Below, piece after piece: positions 22,727 through 29,809 of a stretch of DNA of 39,276 nucleotides; position 1 is the first letter of the stretch; every line of letters begins with the position of its first letter. The notes under the pieces were generated by a model. That model worked only from the letters and a program-made list of their open reading frames with translations. It was not told the origin of the DNA and searched no databases. The translations under genes were made by a program, and so were the position numbers. The DNA is taken from positions 1-39,276 of IMG/VR virus record IMGVR_UViG_3300031576_000159; one strand, given 5' to 3'. This DNA comes from a virus.

Positions 22727-25277
22727 GGGCTGGCGCGCGCTCTGTCCGGCGCACCCCGACCGAACGCCTTCTCTTCACGTCACTGAGGCGGTTGATGGGA
22801 AGGTCCTCGTGAAATGCTTCGCCGGATGCTCGGCGCGGCAGATCGTGAACGCCATCGGCCTTCCCATGTCGGCGCTGTTCCCCGAACGGCCGGAGTCCGA
22901 GACGAAGGGGAAGAAGAAGCGCTACCCGGTGTTGCCGCCCGGACCACATCTCTGTCGCGTCTTCAGTTCGCGGATCGAGGGGGGGCCAGAGAGCGGGTAC
23001 TCGATCAACCTCCAGCTCATCGCGGTTGCCGGCGCGCAGAAGGGAGTCCGCGTTTTCGACCACTTCAAGATCTCGTCATCGGAGGACCTCTCGCGGCTGA
23101 AGGGGTTCCTCGGCGCGGTGGGGATCCAAGCGCGCGAGGACGTGAACCTCGAACCCGAGCAGATAGCCGGCCGGCTGCTCGTAGTATCAACGACTACCGT
23201 CGATGTTGTTGCTGGCGAGGATGGGGAGAAAAAACACCGGGTGAACTTTGGCGGTTACTCGATCCCGCCGGAGGGGATGATCACCACCTATCCCTACCGT
23301 GACGAGGCCGGCGAGCTACTCTTCGAGGTCCTGCGGCTGGTGCCGAAGGAGTTCCGCCAGCGCCGCCCGAACGGCCGCGGCGGCTGGACGTGGGATCTGG
23401 AGGGGACGCGGCGGGTCCTCTACCGGCTGCCGGAGTTGCGTGCCGCCTCCCGCGCCATGACCGTCTTCCTCGTCGAGGGGGAGAAGGATGTGGCGACGGT
23501 GGAGGACCTCGGCTGCCTCGCGACGACAGCGCCGCAGGGCGCGTCGGGGTGGGGGAAGCTGGACAAGACATGCCTGGAGGTCCTGCGAGGCCAGCGCGTG
23601 GTGGTGGTGCCCGACGCCGACCAGGCAGGGGTGGAGTACCTCGCTGCTGCGGCAAAGGACTTGGCGGGGGTGGCTGATTCGGTTGGGGTCCTCGACGTGC
23701 GCGCGCTTCCGCTGCCCGAGGGGACCGTTGCTGCCGTCAAGGACGTGTCCGACTGGCGCGCTGCGTGGATCACCGCCGGCGTGGACCCGCCGTCCTTACC
23801 CGAGGTTGCCGCGCGTATCGCTCTCACCCCAGAAGGCTACCTCGCCACGGTTGCGCCAACTCTTCCGGGCGGGAAGGGCCCCGCCTCGATGCCAGCCCGC
23901 CCGCAGATCACGAACTACCGCGAGGAGGAGATCGAGACGCCGGAAGGCGTGAAGAAGGCGAAGCTGGCCATCCCGATTACGGCGATCGTTCAGGATGTCC
24001 TCTGCATCTGCGGAGGCTGGCCGAAACGGATCGGCCGCGAGCTTTTCTTTGATAACGCCGGCGCGATCGAAATCCTTCCGGGTGACCCGGAGTTCCTCGC
24101 CTTCGTCTTGGCGCGCGCGGAACTCGTCTGGGCGGGCGGGGTGGACGCCGAGGGGGTTTGCCTCACGACCAAGCCCGAGGTGCGCGCCGGCGTCGTTCAC
24201 TCATGCGAACAGGTGGACGACGTATCCGAGTTTCCACTCTTCCCCGAGCCGGCCGGGATCTACATCACCAGCCGGTTTACGAAGTCCGAACGAACCGACG
24301 GTTCTTGCCTCACGGATTTTCTCAAGCGCTTCCGGCCGGCGACCGAGGCGGACGAGGCTTTGATCTGGGCGCTGGCGTTGACGCCGTTCTGGGGGGGCCC
24401 CCCTGGGGAACGGCCGCTGATTGTGATCACCGGCCCGGAGGGCCAGGGAGTCCAGGAGACGGGGAAGTCCACACTGGCGGATCTGGTGGGACTCGTGGCG
24501 GGGGGCGCTTTCCGCGTCCGTCTCGGCCGCGGGGACTTTGGCGAGGACGTGGCAAAACAGATCCTTGGCGACGCCGCAATCCGATATCGGGTAATGCTTT
24601 TCGACAACTTATCCGGCCTTACCGAGTCCGCCGAACTGGCGGACCTCATCACAGCCCCCGTGATCCATGGCCGCCCAGCCTACGGCCGCCAGCGCGCGCG
24701 CGCGAACCGGCTGACGTGGACGGCGACCTCGGTGTCCCCGGAATTCGACGAGGACCTTTCTTCCCGTTGCGTCGTGATCCACCTTCTCGCGCCGGCGAAT
24801 GGCGCGGACCCAGAGTTCCGGGCGGTCGGCGCGGCTTTCGTCATGGAGAACCACGCGCGGCTAATTTCGGACGCTCTGTCAATCCTCGGGGGGGAGAAGC
24901 GGTTTATCAGCGAGCGCTACTCCCGATTCCCTCTCTGGGATCGGGAGGTTCTCGGTTGCCATGAGGCGGCAAACGAGGCGTTGAAGGTGCGTGGCGAGCG
25001 CGTGAGGGCCTGCGACTCCCGTAGCGAGGACGTAGCCATCCTCGGATCCCACCTCAAGGCAAAACACCCGATAGGAACCACCGAGCTAACCCCATCCGCG
25101 CTGGCCGAGGCATGGAATGAATCCACCGGCCGGAAGACATCCTCTTCTTGGGTTTGCCGCCGGATTCGGATGGCCATCCGAGCTGGCAAAATCGGGCCTT
25201 GGCTTCAAGCGAAATGGGCTTCTGGAACCAAAGGAAGTCCTTGGATCTTCGATCCACATGAGCTACCTACCCACTGA
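22659..25277 (+). CDS. Primase-helicase (zinc finger, TOPRIM and ATPase domains)
   Basis: 872 residues from ATG 22659; the frame is open further upstream, but that part has no conserved character. A CHC2-type zinc motif (CPAHPDRTPSLHV near 29-41, then CFAGC near 53-57) is followed by a TOPRIM core (FLVEGEKDV near 269-277 and VPDADQAG near 316-323). A C-terminal ATPase carries GVQETGKST near 597-605 and MLFDNLSG. It would lay down primers and unwind DNA at the phage origin. It overlaps the ERCC4 gene by 68 bases. The end of the gene overlaps the first iteron-like copy of the repeat region downstream. Confidence 0.9.
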   Translation: MEETLRPIEIVLEKLTGAEKNGKGWRALCPAHPDRTPSLHVTEAVDGKVLVKCFAGCSARQIVNAIGLPMSALFPERPESETKGKKKRYPVLPPGPHLCRVFSSRIEGGPESGYSINLQLIAVAGAQKGVRVFDHFKISSSEDLSRLKGFLGAVGIQAREDVNLEPEQIAGRLLVVSTTTVDVVAGEDGEKKHRVNFGGYSIPPEGMITTYPYRDEAGELLFEVLRLVPKEFRQRRPNGRGGWTWDLEGTRRVLYRLPELRAASRAMTVFLVEGEKDVATVEDLGCLATTAPQGASGWGKLDKTCLEVLRGQRVVVVPDADQAGVEYLAAAAKDLAGVADSVGVLDVRALPLPEGTVAAVKDVSDWRAAWITAGVDPPSLPEVAARIALTPEGYLATVAPTLPGGKGPASMPARPQITNYREEEIETPEGVKKAKLAIPITAIVQDVLCICGGWPKRIGRELFFDNAGAIEILPGDPEFLAFVLARAELVWAGGVDAEGVCLTTKPEVRAGVVHSCEQVDDVSEFPLFPEPAGIYITSRFTKSERTDGSCLTDFLKRFRPATEADEALIWALALTPFWGGPPGERPLIVITGPEGQGVQETGKSTLADLVGLVAGGAFRVRLGRGDFGEDVAKQILGDAAIRYRVMLFDNLSGLTESAELADLITAPVIHGRPAYGRQRARANRLTWTATSVSPEFDEDLSSRCVVIHLLAPANGADPEFRAVGAAFVMENHARLISDALSILGGEKRFISERYSRFPLWDREVLGCHEAANEALKVRGERVRACDSRSEDVAILGSHLKAKHPIGTTELTPSALAEAWNESTGRKTSSSWVCRRIRMAIRAGKIGPWLQAKWASGTKGSPWIFDPHELPTH

Positions 25278-25282
25278 CTTAT
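25263..25282 (-). repeat. Degenerate iteron copy at the end of the primase gene
   Basis: CTACCTACCCACTGACTTAT resembles the minus-orientation iteron ACCTACCCATCGACTCAT found at 25396-25413, with a few differences. It overlaps the primase stop codon (TGA 25275-25277). It extends the iteron array leftward, making four copies in about 250 bases. Confidence 0.5.
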
Positions 25283-25314
25283 TTTTGAAAGATTCTCAAA
25301 GCATGTACACCTCT

Positions 25315-25459
25315 CGTACGTGCGTACTAGGCTCTATACCTCTACTAGGCGCGAGGCGAAATGAGTCGATGGGTAGGTTGGTTGGTAGGTTGTTTACCTA
25401 CCCATCGACTCATACTAGTCATTTCCTAGTATAGAGTATAGAGCCATTACGCACGTACG
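25315..25459. repeat. Large nested inverted repeat, candidate origin
   Basis: Four paired blocks nest within 145 bases. CGTACGTGCGTA (25315-25326) pairs with TACGCACGTACG (25448-25459). GGCTCTATAC (25330-25339) pairs with GTATAGAGCC (25436-25445). TACTAGG (25343-25349) pairs with CCTAGTA (25425-25431). ATGAGTCGATGGGTAGGT (25361-25378) pairs with ACCTACCCATCGACTCAT (25396-25413) around a 17-base loop. That is 47 base pairs in all. It is AT-richer than its surroundings and directly follows the primase-helicase gene, so a replication origin is the leading idea. Confidence 0.85.
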
Positions 25460-25491
25460 CTAGTGGTATATGGATTAGGAATGTTACGAGA

Positions 25492-25511
25492 ATGAGTCGA
25501 TGGGTAGGTAG
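25492..25511 (+). repeat. Third strong copy of the iteron
   Basis: ATGAGTCGATGGGTAGGTAG repeats, base for base over 18 positions, the left arm at 25361-25378. It lies outside the hairpin in direct orientation. Repeated copies in both orientations fit a binding site for an initiator or regulator. Confidence 0.8.
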
Positions 25512-25788
25512 ATCAGAGATGCGGGGACACCCCGCACCCCGTCACGTCATCTGCGCCTGCGTCGAGGGGGGTTGGCGGGGCGGCGGTTCGGGCGGATCGG
25601 CGAGCTGGTGCGGCGGGAAGGCGCGGTCGGCGGAAAGTAAAAGTATACGCTTCGGCGGGAAGGCCTCCGGCGGGCGTGCGGTGGTGGGGCGGCTGGTTGG
25701 GTGGCGCTGGACGCCAGACTGGCCGGTTGCGGCGGCGTGGTGCGGCGGTCGGCCGGCGCGATTTTGAGAAAAAATTGAAGGAGGCAAC
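25512..25788. other. GC-rich non-coding stretch after the iterons
   Basis: About 275 bases without a convincing gene. A short perfect hairpin TGCGGGG-ACA-CCCCGCA lies at about 25518-25534, without a T run. The sequence is strongly G-rich on the plus strand, with GGCGGGAAGGC present twice. The plus-frame open from 25492 to 25767 encodes only low-complexity Gly/Arg/Trp sequence with no ribosome site, so I do not call it a gene. Confidence 0.5.
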
Positions 25789-26046
25789 ATGATTCGATCG
25801 ATATGGAAGAACTCTTTGGAGATCCCTGCCACCGTCTACTCTCTCTGGCAGTCGGCGATCGAAGCCGTTACTCCTCCCTACGATCGCCTCGTGCGCGCGG
25901 GCCGGTACTTCTCGGATCCGCCGGAAGCCGTGGCGATCGAGGACGAAGCCGAGGCGGCGCACCGCCGGGGGGATCTCGCGGCGGTTGCCGCAGCGGTCGC
26001 GCGCTGGCGAGAGGTCTGGCTGGCGCGGCTGGAGAGGGTGATCTGA
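25789..26046 (+). CDS. Hypothetical small protein
   Basis: 85 residues with a strong ribosome site GAAGGAGG. The N-terminal half is aromatic and hydrophobic (SIWKNSLEIPATVYSLWQS), while the C-terminal half is an alanine-rich, charged helix with regularly spaced acids and arginines. No family is recognised. It is the first gene after the repeat region and is followed by a G-rich tract and a strong promoter for the next genes. Confidence 0.65.
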   Translation: MIRSIWKNSLEIPATVYSLWQSAIEAVTPPYDRLVRAGRYFSDPPEAVAIEDEAEAAHRRGDLAAVAAAVARWREVWLARLERVI

Positions 26047-26049
26047 GGC

Positions 26050-26081
26050 GGGGCGGGGGCCGGGCGGTGGGCCGGGGGGGG
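26050..26081 (+). other. G-quadruplex-forming tract upstream of a promoter
   Basis: Five runs of at least three G (26050-26053, 26055-26059, 26062-26064, 26069-26071 and 26074-26081) are separated by loops of 1, 2, 4 and 2 bases. This satisfies the usual G3+N1-7 rule with a run to spare. The tract lies between the previous stop and the -35 box at 26108. Confidence 0.6.
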
Positions 26082-26107
26082 CTGGAAAAAAGTAAACAGA
26101 TTTTCTT

Positions 26108-26136
26108 TTGACATCCGAAGGAAGAAAGCGTATACT
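26108..26136 (+). promoter_or_regulatory. Strong sigma70-type promoter
   Basis: Perfect TTGACA (26108-26113), 17-base spacer, TATACT (26131-26136). This is the closest match to consensus in the window. Predicted start is around 26143-26144, while the ATG of the next gene is at 26145. The mRNA would be leaderless or nearly so; no ribosome site is present. Confidence 0.8.
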
Positions 26137-26144
26137 CTTCCGCC

Positions 26145-26555
26145 ATGATTACCGACTACCTCCTCTCCAACGGCACGATTACGATCGAGTCCCTGCGGCC
26201 GGACGGCGGGCACCGCACCTTCCGGATCCGCACTCAACCCGAGGACTCGAACTTTGCACCCGGCCGCCGAGTCGTCGCGCTTCTCTCGGGGCCGGACAAC
26301 GAGTCGGACTACACCGGCTTTGCCTTCGTCGCCGAGGACGGCGGCGGCGTGGACGTGTGGCGGTCGAAGCGCGGCATGGATGAGAAACGCTCCACGTGGG
26401 AATGGTACGCCGACATGCTCACGCGGCCGGGGATCTACCAGACGCAAGGGTATCGCTACCTCGTGTCGCAGCGTTGCCGGCGGTGCAACCGGAAACTCAC
26501 CGATCCGATTTCGATTTCTGAAGGGATAGGTCCCGAGTGTGCGGGGAGGAGCTGA
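26145..26555 (+). CDS. DUF6011-like zinc-binding protein
   Basis: 136 residues. The N-terminal 100 residues form a mostly beta domain (ITIESLRPDGGHRTFRIRT and FAFVAEDGGGVDVW). The C-terminus CRRCNRKLTDPISISEGIGPEC is the typical DUF6011 zinc-finger signature (CxxC ... GIGPxC), widespread in phages and mobile elements, of unknown function. It is expressed from a strong promoter placed directly at its ATG, so it probably makes a leaderless message. The stop overlaps the next ATG (TGATG). Confidence 0.82.
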   Translation: MITDYLLSNGTITIESLRPDGGHRTFRIRTQPEDSNFAPGRRVVALLSGPDNESDYTGFAFVAEDGGGVDVWRSKRGMDEKRSTWEWYADMLTRPGIYQTQGYRYLVSQRCRRCNRKLTDPISISEGIGPECAGRS

Positions 26556-26839
26556 TGAAAAAAATCTCGAAGGGGAAGAAGAGGCGGCCGCGCCGTGATC
26601 CAGCGACCCTGCGGCCGCTTTCGAAGTTCCACTCGGACTACTACGAACGCAAGAAAGATTACTATCGGAAATGGCACCGCACCCACCGCAAACAGCAGAA
26701 CGTCTATATGCGTCGGTGGCGGCGCGAGCACCTGGAGGAGGCCCGCGCCTACCAGCGAGAGTACCGCCGGCGGTGGCGGGCGGCAAGGAAGCGAAGCAAG
26801 GCGCGGCCGGATAACGACTTGCGACAGAAGAAAAAATGA
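26555..26839 (+). CDS. Small highly basic helical protein
   Basis: 94 residues, very rich in Arg, Lys and Tyr. After a basic N-terminus come repeated helix-forming segments of the type YYRKWHRTHRKQQ, YMRRWRREHLEE and YQREYRRRWRA. Such Arg/Tyr-heptad proteins occur in phages and often accompany zinc-finger genes; a nucleic-acid-binding role is likely but inferred. It is coupled to the preceding gene by a one-base overlap, with GGGGAGGAG as ribosome site. An in-frame GTG at 26537 is a less likely start. Confidence 0.7.
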   Translation: MKKISKGKKRRPRRDPATLRPLSKFHSDYYERKKDYYRKWHRTHRKQQNVYMRRWRREHLEEARAYQREYRRRWRAARKRSKARPDNDLRQKKK

Positions 26840-26851
26840 AAAAGATTCTTA

Positions 26852-26879
26852 TGGACATTTTCACGGGGCGGGGTAGGAT
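26852..26879 (+). promoter_or_regulatory. Possible promoter upstream of the 71-residue gene
   Basis: TGGACA (26852-26857) and TAGGAT (26874-26879) are separated by 16 bases. The -10 is identical to that of the small-RNA promoter at 5253. Predicted start is near 26886, immediately before a 21-base palindrome, so repression by a protein bound there is plausible. Confidence 0.5.
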
Positions 26880-26886
26880 GCTGGTA

Positions 26887-26907
26887 GATCGATCATGGTG
26901 ATCGATC
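26887..26907. promoter_or_regulatory. Palindromic operator-like site with four GATC
   Basis: GATCGATCA (26887-26895) and TGATCGATC (26899-26907) are perfect inverted arms around TGG. The site starts at the predicted transcription start. It packs four GATC tetranucleotides, the usual target of Dam-class methyltransferases, one of which this phage encodes. As RNA it would also make a stable 9-bp hairpin in the leader. Confidence 0.65.
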
Positions 26908-26937
26908 GAGAGCCCACACGGGGGCGGAAAGTAACAA

Positions 26938-27153
26938 ATGGAATCACGATATTTAACGGAATGCGAGAGTGCGATGCTGGCTGAACACGCATCGATGATC
27001 CGGCAGCCGAAGCGGCGCGAGCTAGATATTGACCTCCTCACGTGTGAGGGGGACTACGGCTACGGTCCCTGTGGCTCCTACGTCGATTGGGGTGACGGGC
27101 GGTGCTCACACGGACACGAGATCGAGATCAAGATCGAGACAGAGCCGGCGTGA
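26938..27153 (+). CDS. Hypothetical small acidic protein
   Basis: 71 residues, acidic. The N-terminus resembles a short helix (YLTECESAMLAEHASMI). The C-terminal half has C36, C45, C56 and H58/H60, which could bind one zinc (CEGDYGYGPC ... CSHGH). No family is recognised. It lies after the operator-like palindrome and before a chain of small genes; GGAAAG is a weak ribosome site. Confidence 0.6.
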   Translation: MESRYLTECESAMLAEHASMIRQPKRRELDIDLLTCEGDYGYGPCGSYVDWGDGRCSHGHEIEIKIETEPA

Positions 27154-27171
27154 GCCGGCGGAAAGGAAAAC

Positions 27172-27522
27172 ATGAGTATCATTGGAGCGACGCCGACGAA
27201 GCTCAAGGACGGGACCTGGGGTGCTCGGATCCTGAGTGATATTGAGGTCGCCGTGGGACAGACAGTGCGCATCACCACAACCCGTGGAGGCGAAAGAGAA
27301 ACAGGAATAGGAATAGGAGGTCACACAGATGAAGGTATCGCGCGTCACGGTCCGACAGATCCTCGGACAGGAGTCGTTCGATTTCCGTCCCGCGGAGAGT
27401 GGGCTCACGATACTGCGCGGACGAAACTCCTCGGGCAAGTCCTCGATCCTCGAGGCGATCAAGGCGCTCCTGGCGGGCGGCACGGACGCTACCCTTCTCC
27501 GTCAGGGTTCCACGGAGGGTGA
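27172..27522 (+). CDS. Small beta-rich protein; 3' end overlaps the ATPase gene
   Basis: The first 45 residues (TKLKDGTWGARILSD ... VGQTVRITTTRGGE) look like a common small phage domain of the type 'TKLKDGTWGxRV ... GxxVxVTTxxGK', with a good ribosome site (GGAAAGGA). The frame then reads through the ribosome site of the next gene and 194 bases into it, giving an uncharacteristic tail. Either the true protein has this odd tail or a small frameshift removed the original end near 27300. The N-terminal domain is reasonably supported; the full extent is not. Confidence 0.5.
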   Translation: MSIIGATPTKLKDGTWGARILSDIEVAVGQTVRITTTRGGERETGIGIGGHTDEGIARHGPTDPRTGVVRFPSRGEWAHDTARTKLLGQVLDPRGDQGAPGGRHGRYPSPSGFHGG

Positions 27523-28876
27523 GGTGGTCCTCCTCCTCGACGAGGGGATCGAGCTGAGGGAGAGCCTCCGGCGCAGGGCCGGCGAGGATGGACAGCCCGG
27601 CGGGGTCGAGGCGAGCTACCGGGTCACGCACCCACAGCTCGGCCGGCTCAAGTCGCCCCGGCAGTACATCGAGAAGCTGATCCGGGGAGAGAGCTACAAC
27701 CCCGTCGCATTCCTCGATGCTCCGCCCGCGGAGCGCGTGCGGATGCTGCTCTCGGCGGTCGGCACCAAGCTCCCGCCGGAGGAACGGGCGCGGTTCCAAG
27801 CGGCAGCGACACTGCTGGGGGACGAGGGGACGACGACCGAGAACCTCTTCGACCTGCCGGCGCTCCAGGCGACCGATCAGCTCGAGGCGAAGCTCTTCGA
27901 CGCGCGGACCAGCGTTAATCGTCTGGCAGCCGAGAAGCAGAAGATGCTCGTGGAATTGTGCAAGGCGACTGCGGATGTCCACGATGTGGACGCCGCCCGA
28001 GCAGAGCTGGAGGCGGCGACCGCAGCGATGGAGGCAGAACGTCGGGACGCGGAGAAGCAATTCAACAACAACGAGCTCGTCCATCGATCGGCGTGTGAGA
28101 TGAGGACGGCGGCGAGGGACACGGCGCAGGAGGATTCCTACCAGGCGATCACGACCGGGGCCAAGGCAGCCGAGGAAAAAAAGGACTGCGAGATCACCGC
28201 GATGCTGGTGAGGATTCAGGATGCTGGTCGGATCCTGGAGGGACTGCAGCAAGCCCACTCCAAACTCAGGTCCGACCGTGCGGCGATCCGGGATGTGATG
28301 GTGGGGGACCAACAGGAGGTCCGGAAGGAGTACGAGAGAGCGCTCACCGAGGAGCACGCGCGAATCAAGGAAGAGCGGGACGTCCAGAGGGAGGTGATCC
28401 GGGCGGCGACGGGTCCACGGATCAGGGCTGCGCTGGACGCCGAAGCAGGGGCGAAGCTGCGCCTGGAAGAGGCCGTCAGAGCCTCTGGCCTGCTGGAGCT
28501 GGCAGAGGGCGCCAGGAAGGAGGCCGACGAGGCGGAGGCCAGAGCCGCGGACCTCACAATGGCGATCGACGGCGTGCGAGCCCTCCGCGAGAAGGTCCTC
28601 GCGCACTGCCCGGTGCGCGGGATCGATGTGCGGACCGACGGGCTCCACCTCGATGGGGTTCCGTTCGATCGGGCGAGCGAGTCTCGTCGGATCGAGGCAG
28701 CCGTGGACCTCGCGATCGCCACGGCGGGGGAGCTGAAGATGTGCATCGTCGACGGCCTGGAGCGTCTCGACCCGGAGCGACTGGAGGAGTTTCGCGTTCG
28801 CGTGGAGGCCGCCGGCCTCCAGTGCATCTGCGCGACCGTGGATGAGGGGGCGCTCAGGGTGGAAAGAGGTGACTGA
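27329..28876 (+). CDS. SMC/RecF-like ATPase
   Basis: 515 residues. Walker A GRNSSGKSS lies at 31-39, inside the typical start where the N-terminus leads to LTILRGRNSSGKSSILEAI. A long charged coiled-coil region with many Ala, Glu and Arg spans about residues 165-430. The C-terminal lobe has FDRASESRRIEAAVDLAIA (signature-like) and LKMCIVDGLERLD (Walker B-like). Such RecF/SbcC-like proteins bind DNA ends or gaps. Here it may serve replication, recombination or host takeover. Ribosome site AGGAGG at 27314. It overlaps the next small gene by one base (TGATG). Confidence 0.88.
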   Translation: MKVSRVTVRQILGQESFDFRPAESGLTILRGRNSSGKSSILEAIKALLAGGTDATLLRQGSTEGEVVLLLDEGIELRESLRRRAGEDGQPGGVEASYRVTHPQLGRLKSPRQYIEKLIRGESYNPVAFLDAPPAERVRMLLSAVGTKLPPEERARFQAAATLLGDEGTTTENLFDLPALQATDQLEAKLFDARTSVNRLAAEKQKMLVELCKATADVHDVDAARAELEAATAAMEAERRDAEKQFNNNELVHRSACEMRTAARDTAQEDSYQAITTGAKAAEEKKDCEITAMLVRIQDAGRILEGLQQAHSKLRSDRAAIRDVMVGDQQEVRKEYERALTEEHARIKEERDVQREVIRAATGPRIRAALDAEAGAKLRLEEAVRASGLLELAEGARKEADEAEARAADLTMAIDGVRALREKVLAHCPVRGIDVRTDGLHLDGVPFDRASESRRIEAAVDLAIATAGELKMCIVDGLERLDPERLEEFRVRVEAAGLQCICATVDEGALRVERGD

Positions 28877-28962
28877 TGAGAAAGCTTGTCCGTGGTGGTC
28901 AGGGCCGGCGGCACGAAAAGGTCGAGGATGAGGTTCGAGATGAAAAAAATCAACTGTGGTGA
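28876..28962 (+). CDS. 28-residue peptide, shortened relative of the downstream small gene
   Basis: ATG overlaps the ATPase stop (TGATG) and has a good ribosome site (GAGGTGA). The product begins MRKLVRGGQGRRHEKVED, nearly the same as residues 6-20 of the small membrane protein at 29347 (VRGGQGRRPEEVED), then ends early without a membrane segment. It may be a remnant left by duplication. The gene at 28928 begins inside it in another frame. Confidence 0.45.
   Translation: MRKLVRGGQGRRHEKVEDEVRDEKNQLW
28891..28928 (+). repeat. Left copy of a 38-base direct repeat
   Basis: 34 of 38 bases match 29368-29405; the first 22 (starting CGTGGTGGTCAGGG) are identical. The pair flanks the gene at 28928-29344, which looks AT-richer than its neighbours. 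This is consistent with insertion of a cassette by duplication or recombination. Confidence 0.8.
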
Positions 28963-29344
28963 CCAAAGCCAGAAGCCCAAGAGTGTGAAGGATGCTGCAT
29001 GGGCTTGGGCGGTCGCATACGCAGATCTATGCGATGCACGGTTTGAGTATGCGCAGGCCGTTACGCGCTCAAAATCTAAACGGACTCCGACTGCACAAAC
29101 AAAGGCGGAAGATGCGGTGGAAATAGCCGATCAGACGTTGGAATTGGCCTCGCGCAAAACAGATAAGGTGTGGAAAATGGTCGAGCTGGCGGCGGATCAG
29201 TGTGGGAGCGACTTGGCCAAGCAAGCGCTGCAACTGCTTCGTGAATGGCGCTCGACACCATTCTTTGATACTCGGGAAGCGTGGGCGCTCTGGGTTGAAG
29301 ACTTTGGCGCTCGCGTGGATAAGGTGATCAAGAAAGGAAGATAG
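28928..29344 (+). CDS. Hypothetical helical protein in a repeat-flanked cassette
   Basis: 138 residues from ATG 28928 (AAAAGG ribosome site); ATG 28940 is an alternative. Sequence is mainly helical, with WAWAVAYADLCDARFEYAQAV and a long amphipathic helix, and a C-terminal WALWVEDFGARVDKVIKKG. It is lysine-rich and no family is recognised. The gene lies between two copies of a 38-base direct repeat and is visibly AT-richer than adjacent genes, suggesting later acquisition. Confidence 0.65.
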   Translation: MRFEMKKINCGDQSQKPKSVKDAAWAWAVAYADLCDARFEYAQAVTRSKSKRTPTAQTKAEDAVEIADQTLELASRKTDKVWKMVELAADQCGSDLAKQALQLLREWRSTPFFDTREAWALWVEDFGARVDKVIKKGR

Positions 29345-29346
29345 CG

Positions 29347-29481
29347 ATGCATGATCGTGACAACGTGCGTGGTGGTCAGGGCCGGCGGCCCGAGGAGGTT
29401 GAGGACTCCGCGGCCGTGTTCCTCGTCTGCGCGGCGGCGTTCGCCGCGCTGGTGATCCTCGCGTGGTGGAGCCTGACGTGA
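29347..29481 (+). CDS. 44-residue single-pass membrane protein
   Basis: ATG with ribosome site GGAAG. Residues 1-21 are hydrophilic (including VRGGQGRRPEEVED, shared with the peptide at 28876), and residues 23-42 form one hydrophobic helix ending in WWSLT. The stop overlaps the GTG of the next tiny gene (GTGA). It is probably an inner-membrane peptide of unknown role. Confidence 0.6.
   Translation: MHDRDNVRGGQGRRPEEVEDSAAVFLVCAAAFAALVILAWWSLT
29368..29405 (+). repeat. Right copy of the 38-base direct repeat
   Basis: Pairs with 28891-28928 (34 of 38 identical). It lies within the intact small membrane-protein gene, so this copy is probably the ancestral one. Confidence 0.8.
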
Positions 29482-29564
29482 TAGCCTGGATCCTCGGCAT
29501 CTGGCTCGGCCTATGCATCGGTTTCCTGGTTGGATGCGGCTGGGCCGGACGGAGGCGCGCATGA
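29478..29564 (+). CDS. 28-residue membrane peptide
   Basis: GTG start overlaps the previous stop (GTGA), and the end overlaps the next ATG (ATGA), a gap-free fit on both sides. One hydrophobic helix with glycine spacing (IAWILGIWLGLCIGFLVG) is followed by WAGRRRA. Very short membrane peptides of this form are frequent in phage accessory regions, but the function is unknown. Confidence 0.5.
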   Translation: MIAWILGIWLGLCIGFLVGCGWAGRRRA

Positions 29565-29809
29565 AGGATAATGCCGTCACTATCGCAGATGTCATCTCGT
29601 GGAGTCCGTGTGGCGGCTACACGCTTAAGCGATTGGAGGAATTGGCCGCGGGCCGGAAGCGCATGACGGCCAGCGAGATCCTGTCGCTCGACATCCCAAT
29701 GGATCATCGTCTCTGGGTGGTGCTGAGACCTACTTTGGTGCGGCTGGAAACCATCCGTATTTTTGCCGTCGACTGCGCCGCCCTCGCCGAAATGGATGGG
29801 AAATCATGA
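29561..29809 (+). CDS. Hypothetical phage protein
   Basis: 82 residues from ATG 29561 with ribosome site GGAGG, which also marks the 4-base overlap with the preceding gene. The phrase SWSPCGGYTLKRLEELAAGRKRMT followed by SLDIPMDHRLWVVLRP is one I associate with small proteins in phages and mobile elements; no function is known. It ends by overlapping the next ATG (ATGA), in a chain of coupled small genes leading to tasA. Confidence 0.65.
   Translation: MKDNAVTIADVISWSPCGGYTLKRLEELAAGRKRMTASEILSLDIPMDHRLWVVLRPTLVRLETIRIFAVDCAALAEMDGKS

Noticed and set aside
25566-25592. Second G-quadruplex
   Set aside because: Only three G runs of three or more are present within the allowed loop length.
25492-25767. 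Plus-strand ORF of 91 residues after the iterons
   Set aside because: It starts inside an iteron, has no ribosome site, and encodes Gly/Arg/Trp low-complexity sequence caused by G-rich DNA.
27272-28966. Minus-strand ORF of 564 residues opposite the SMC-like ATPase gene
   Set aside because: It is the complement of a GC-rich coiled-coil gene, with Arg/Leu/His-rich sequence and no known motif. The plus frame has Walker motifs.
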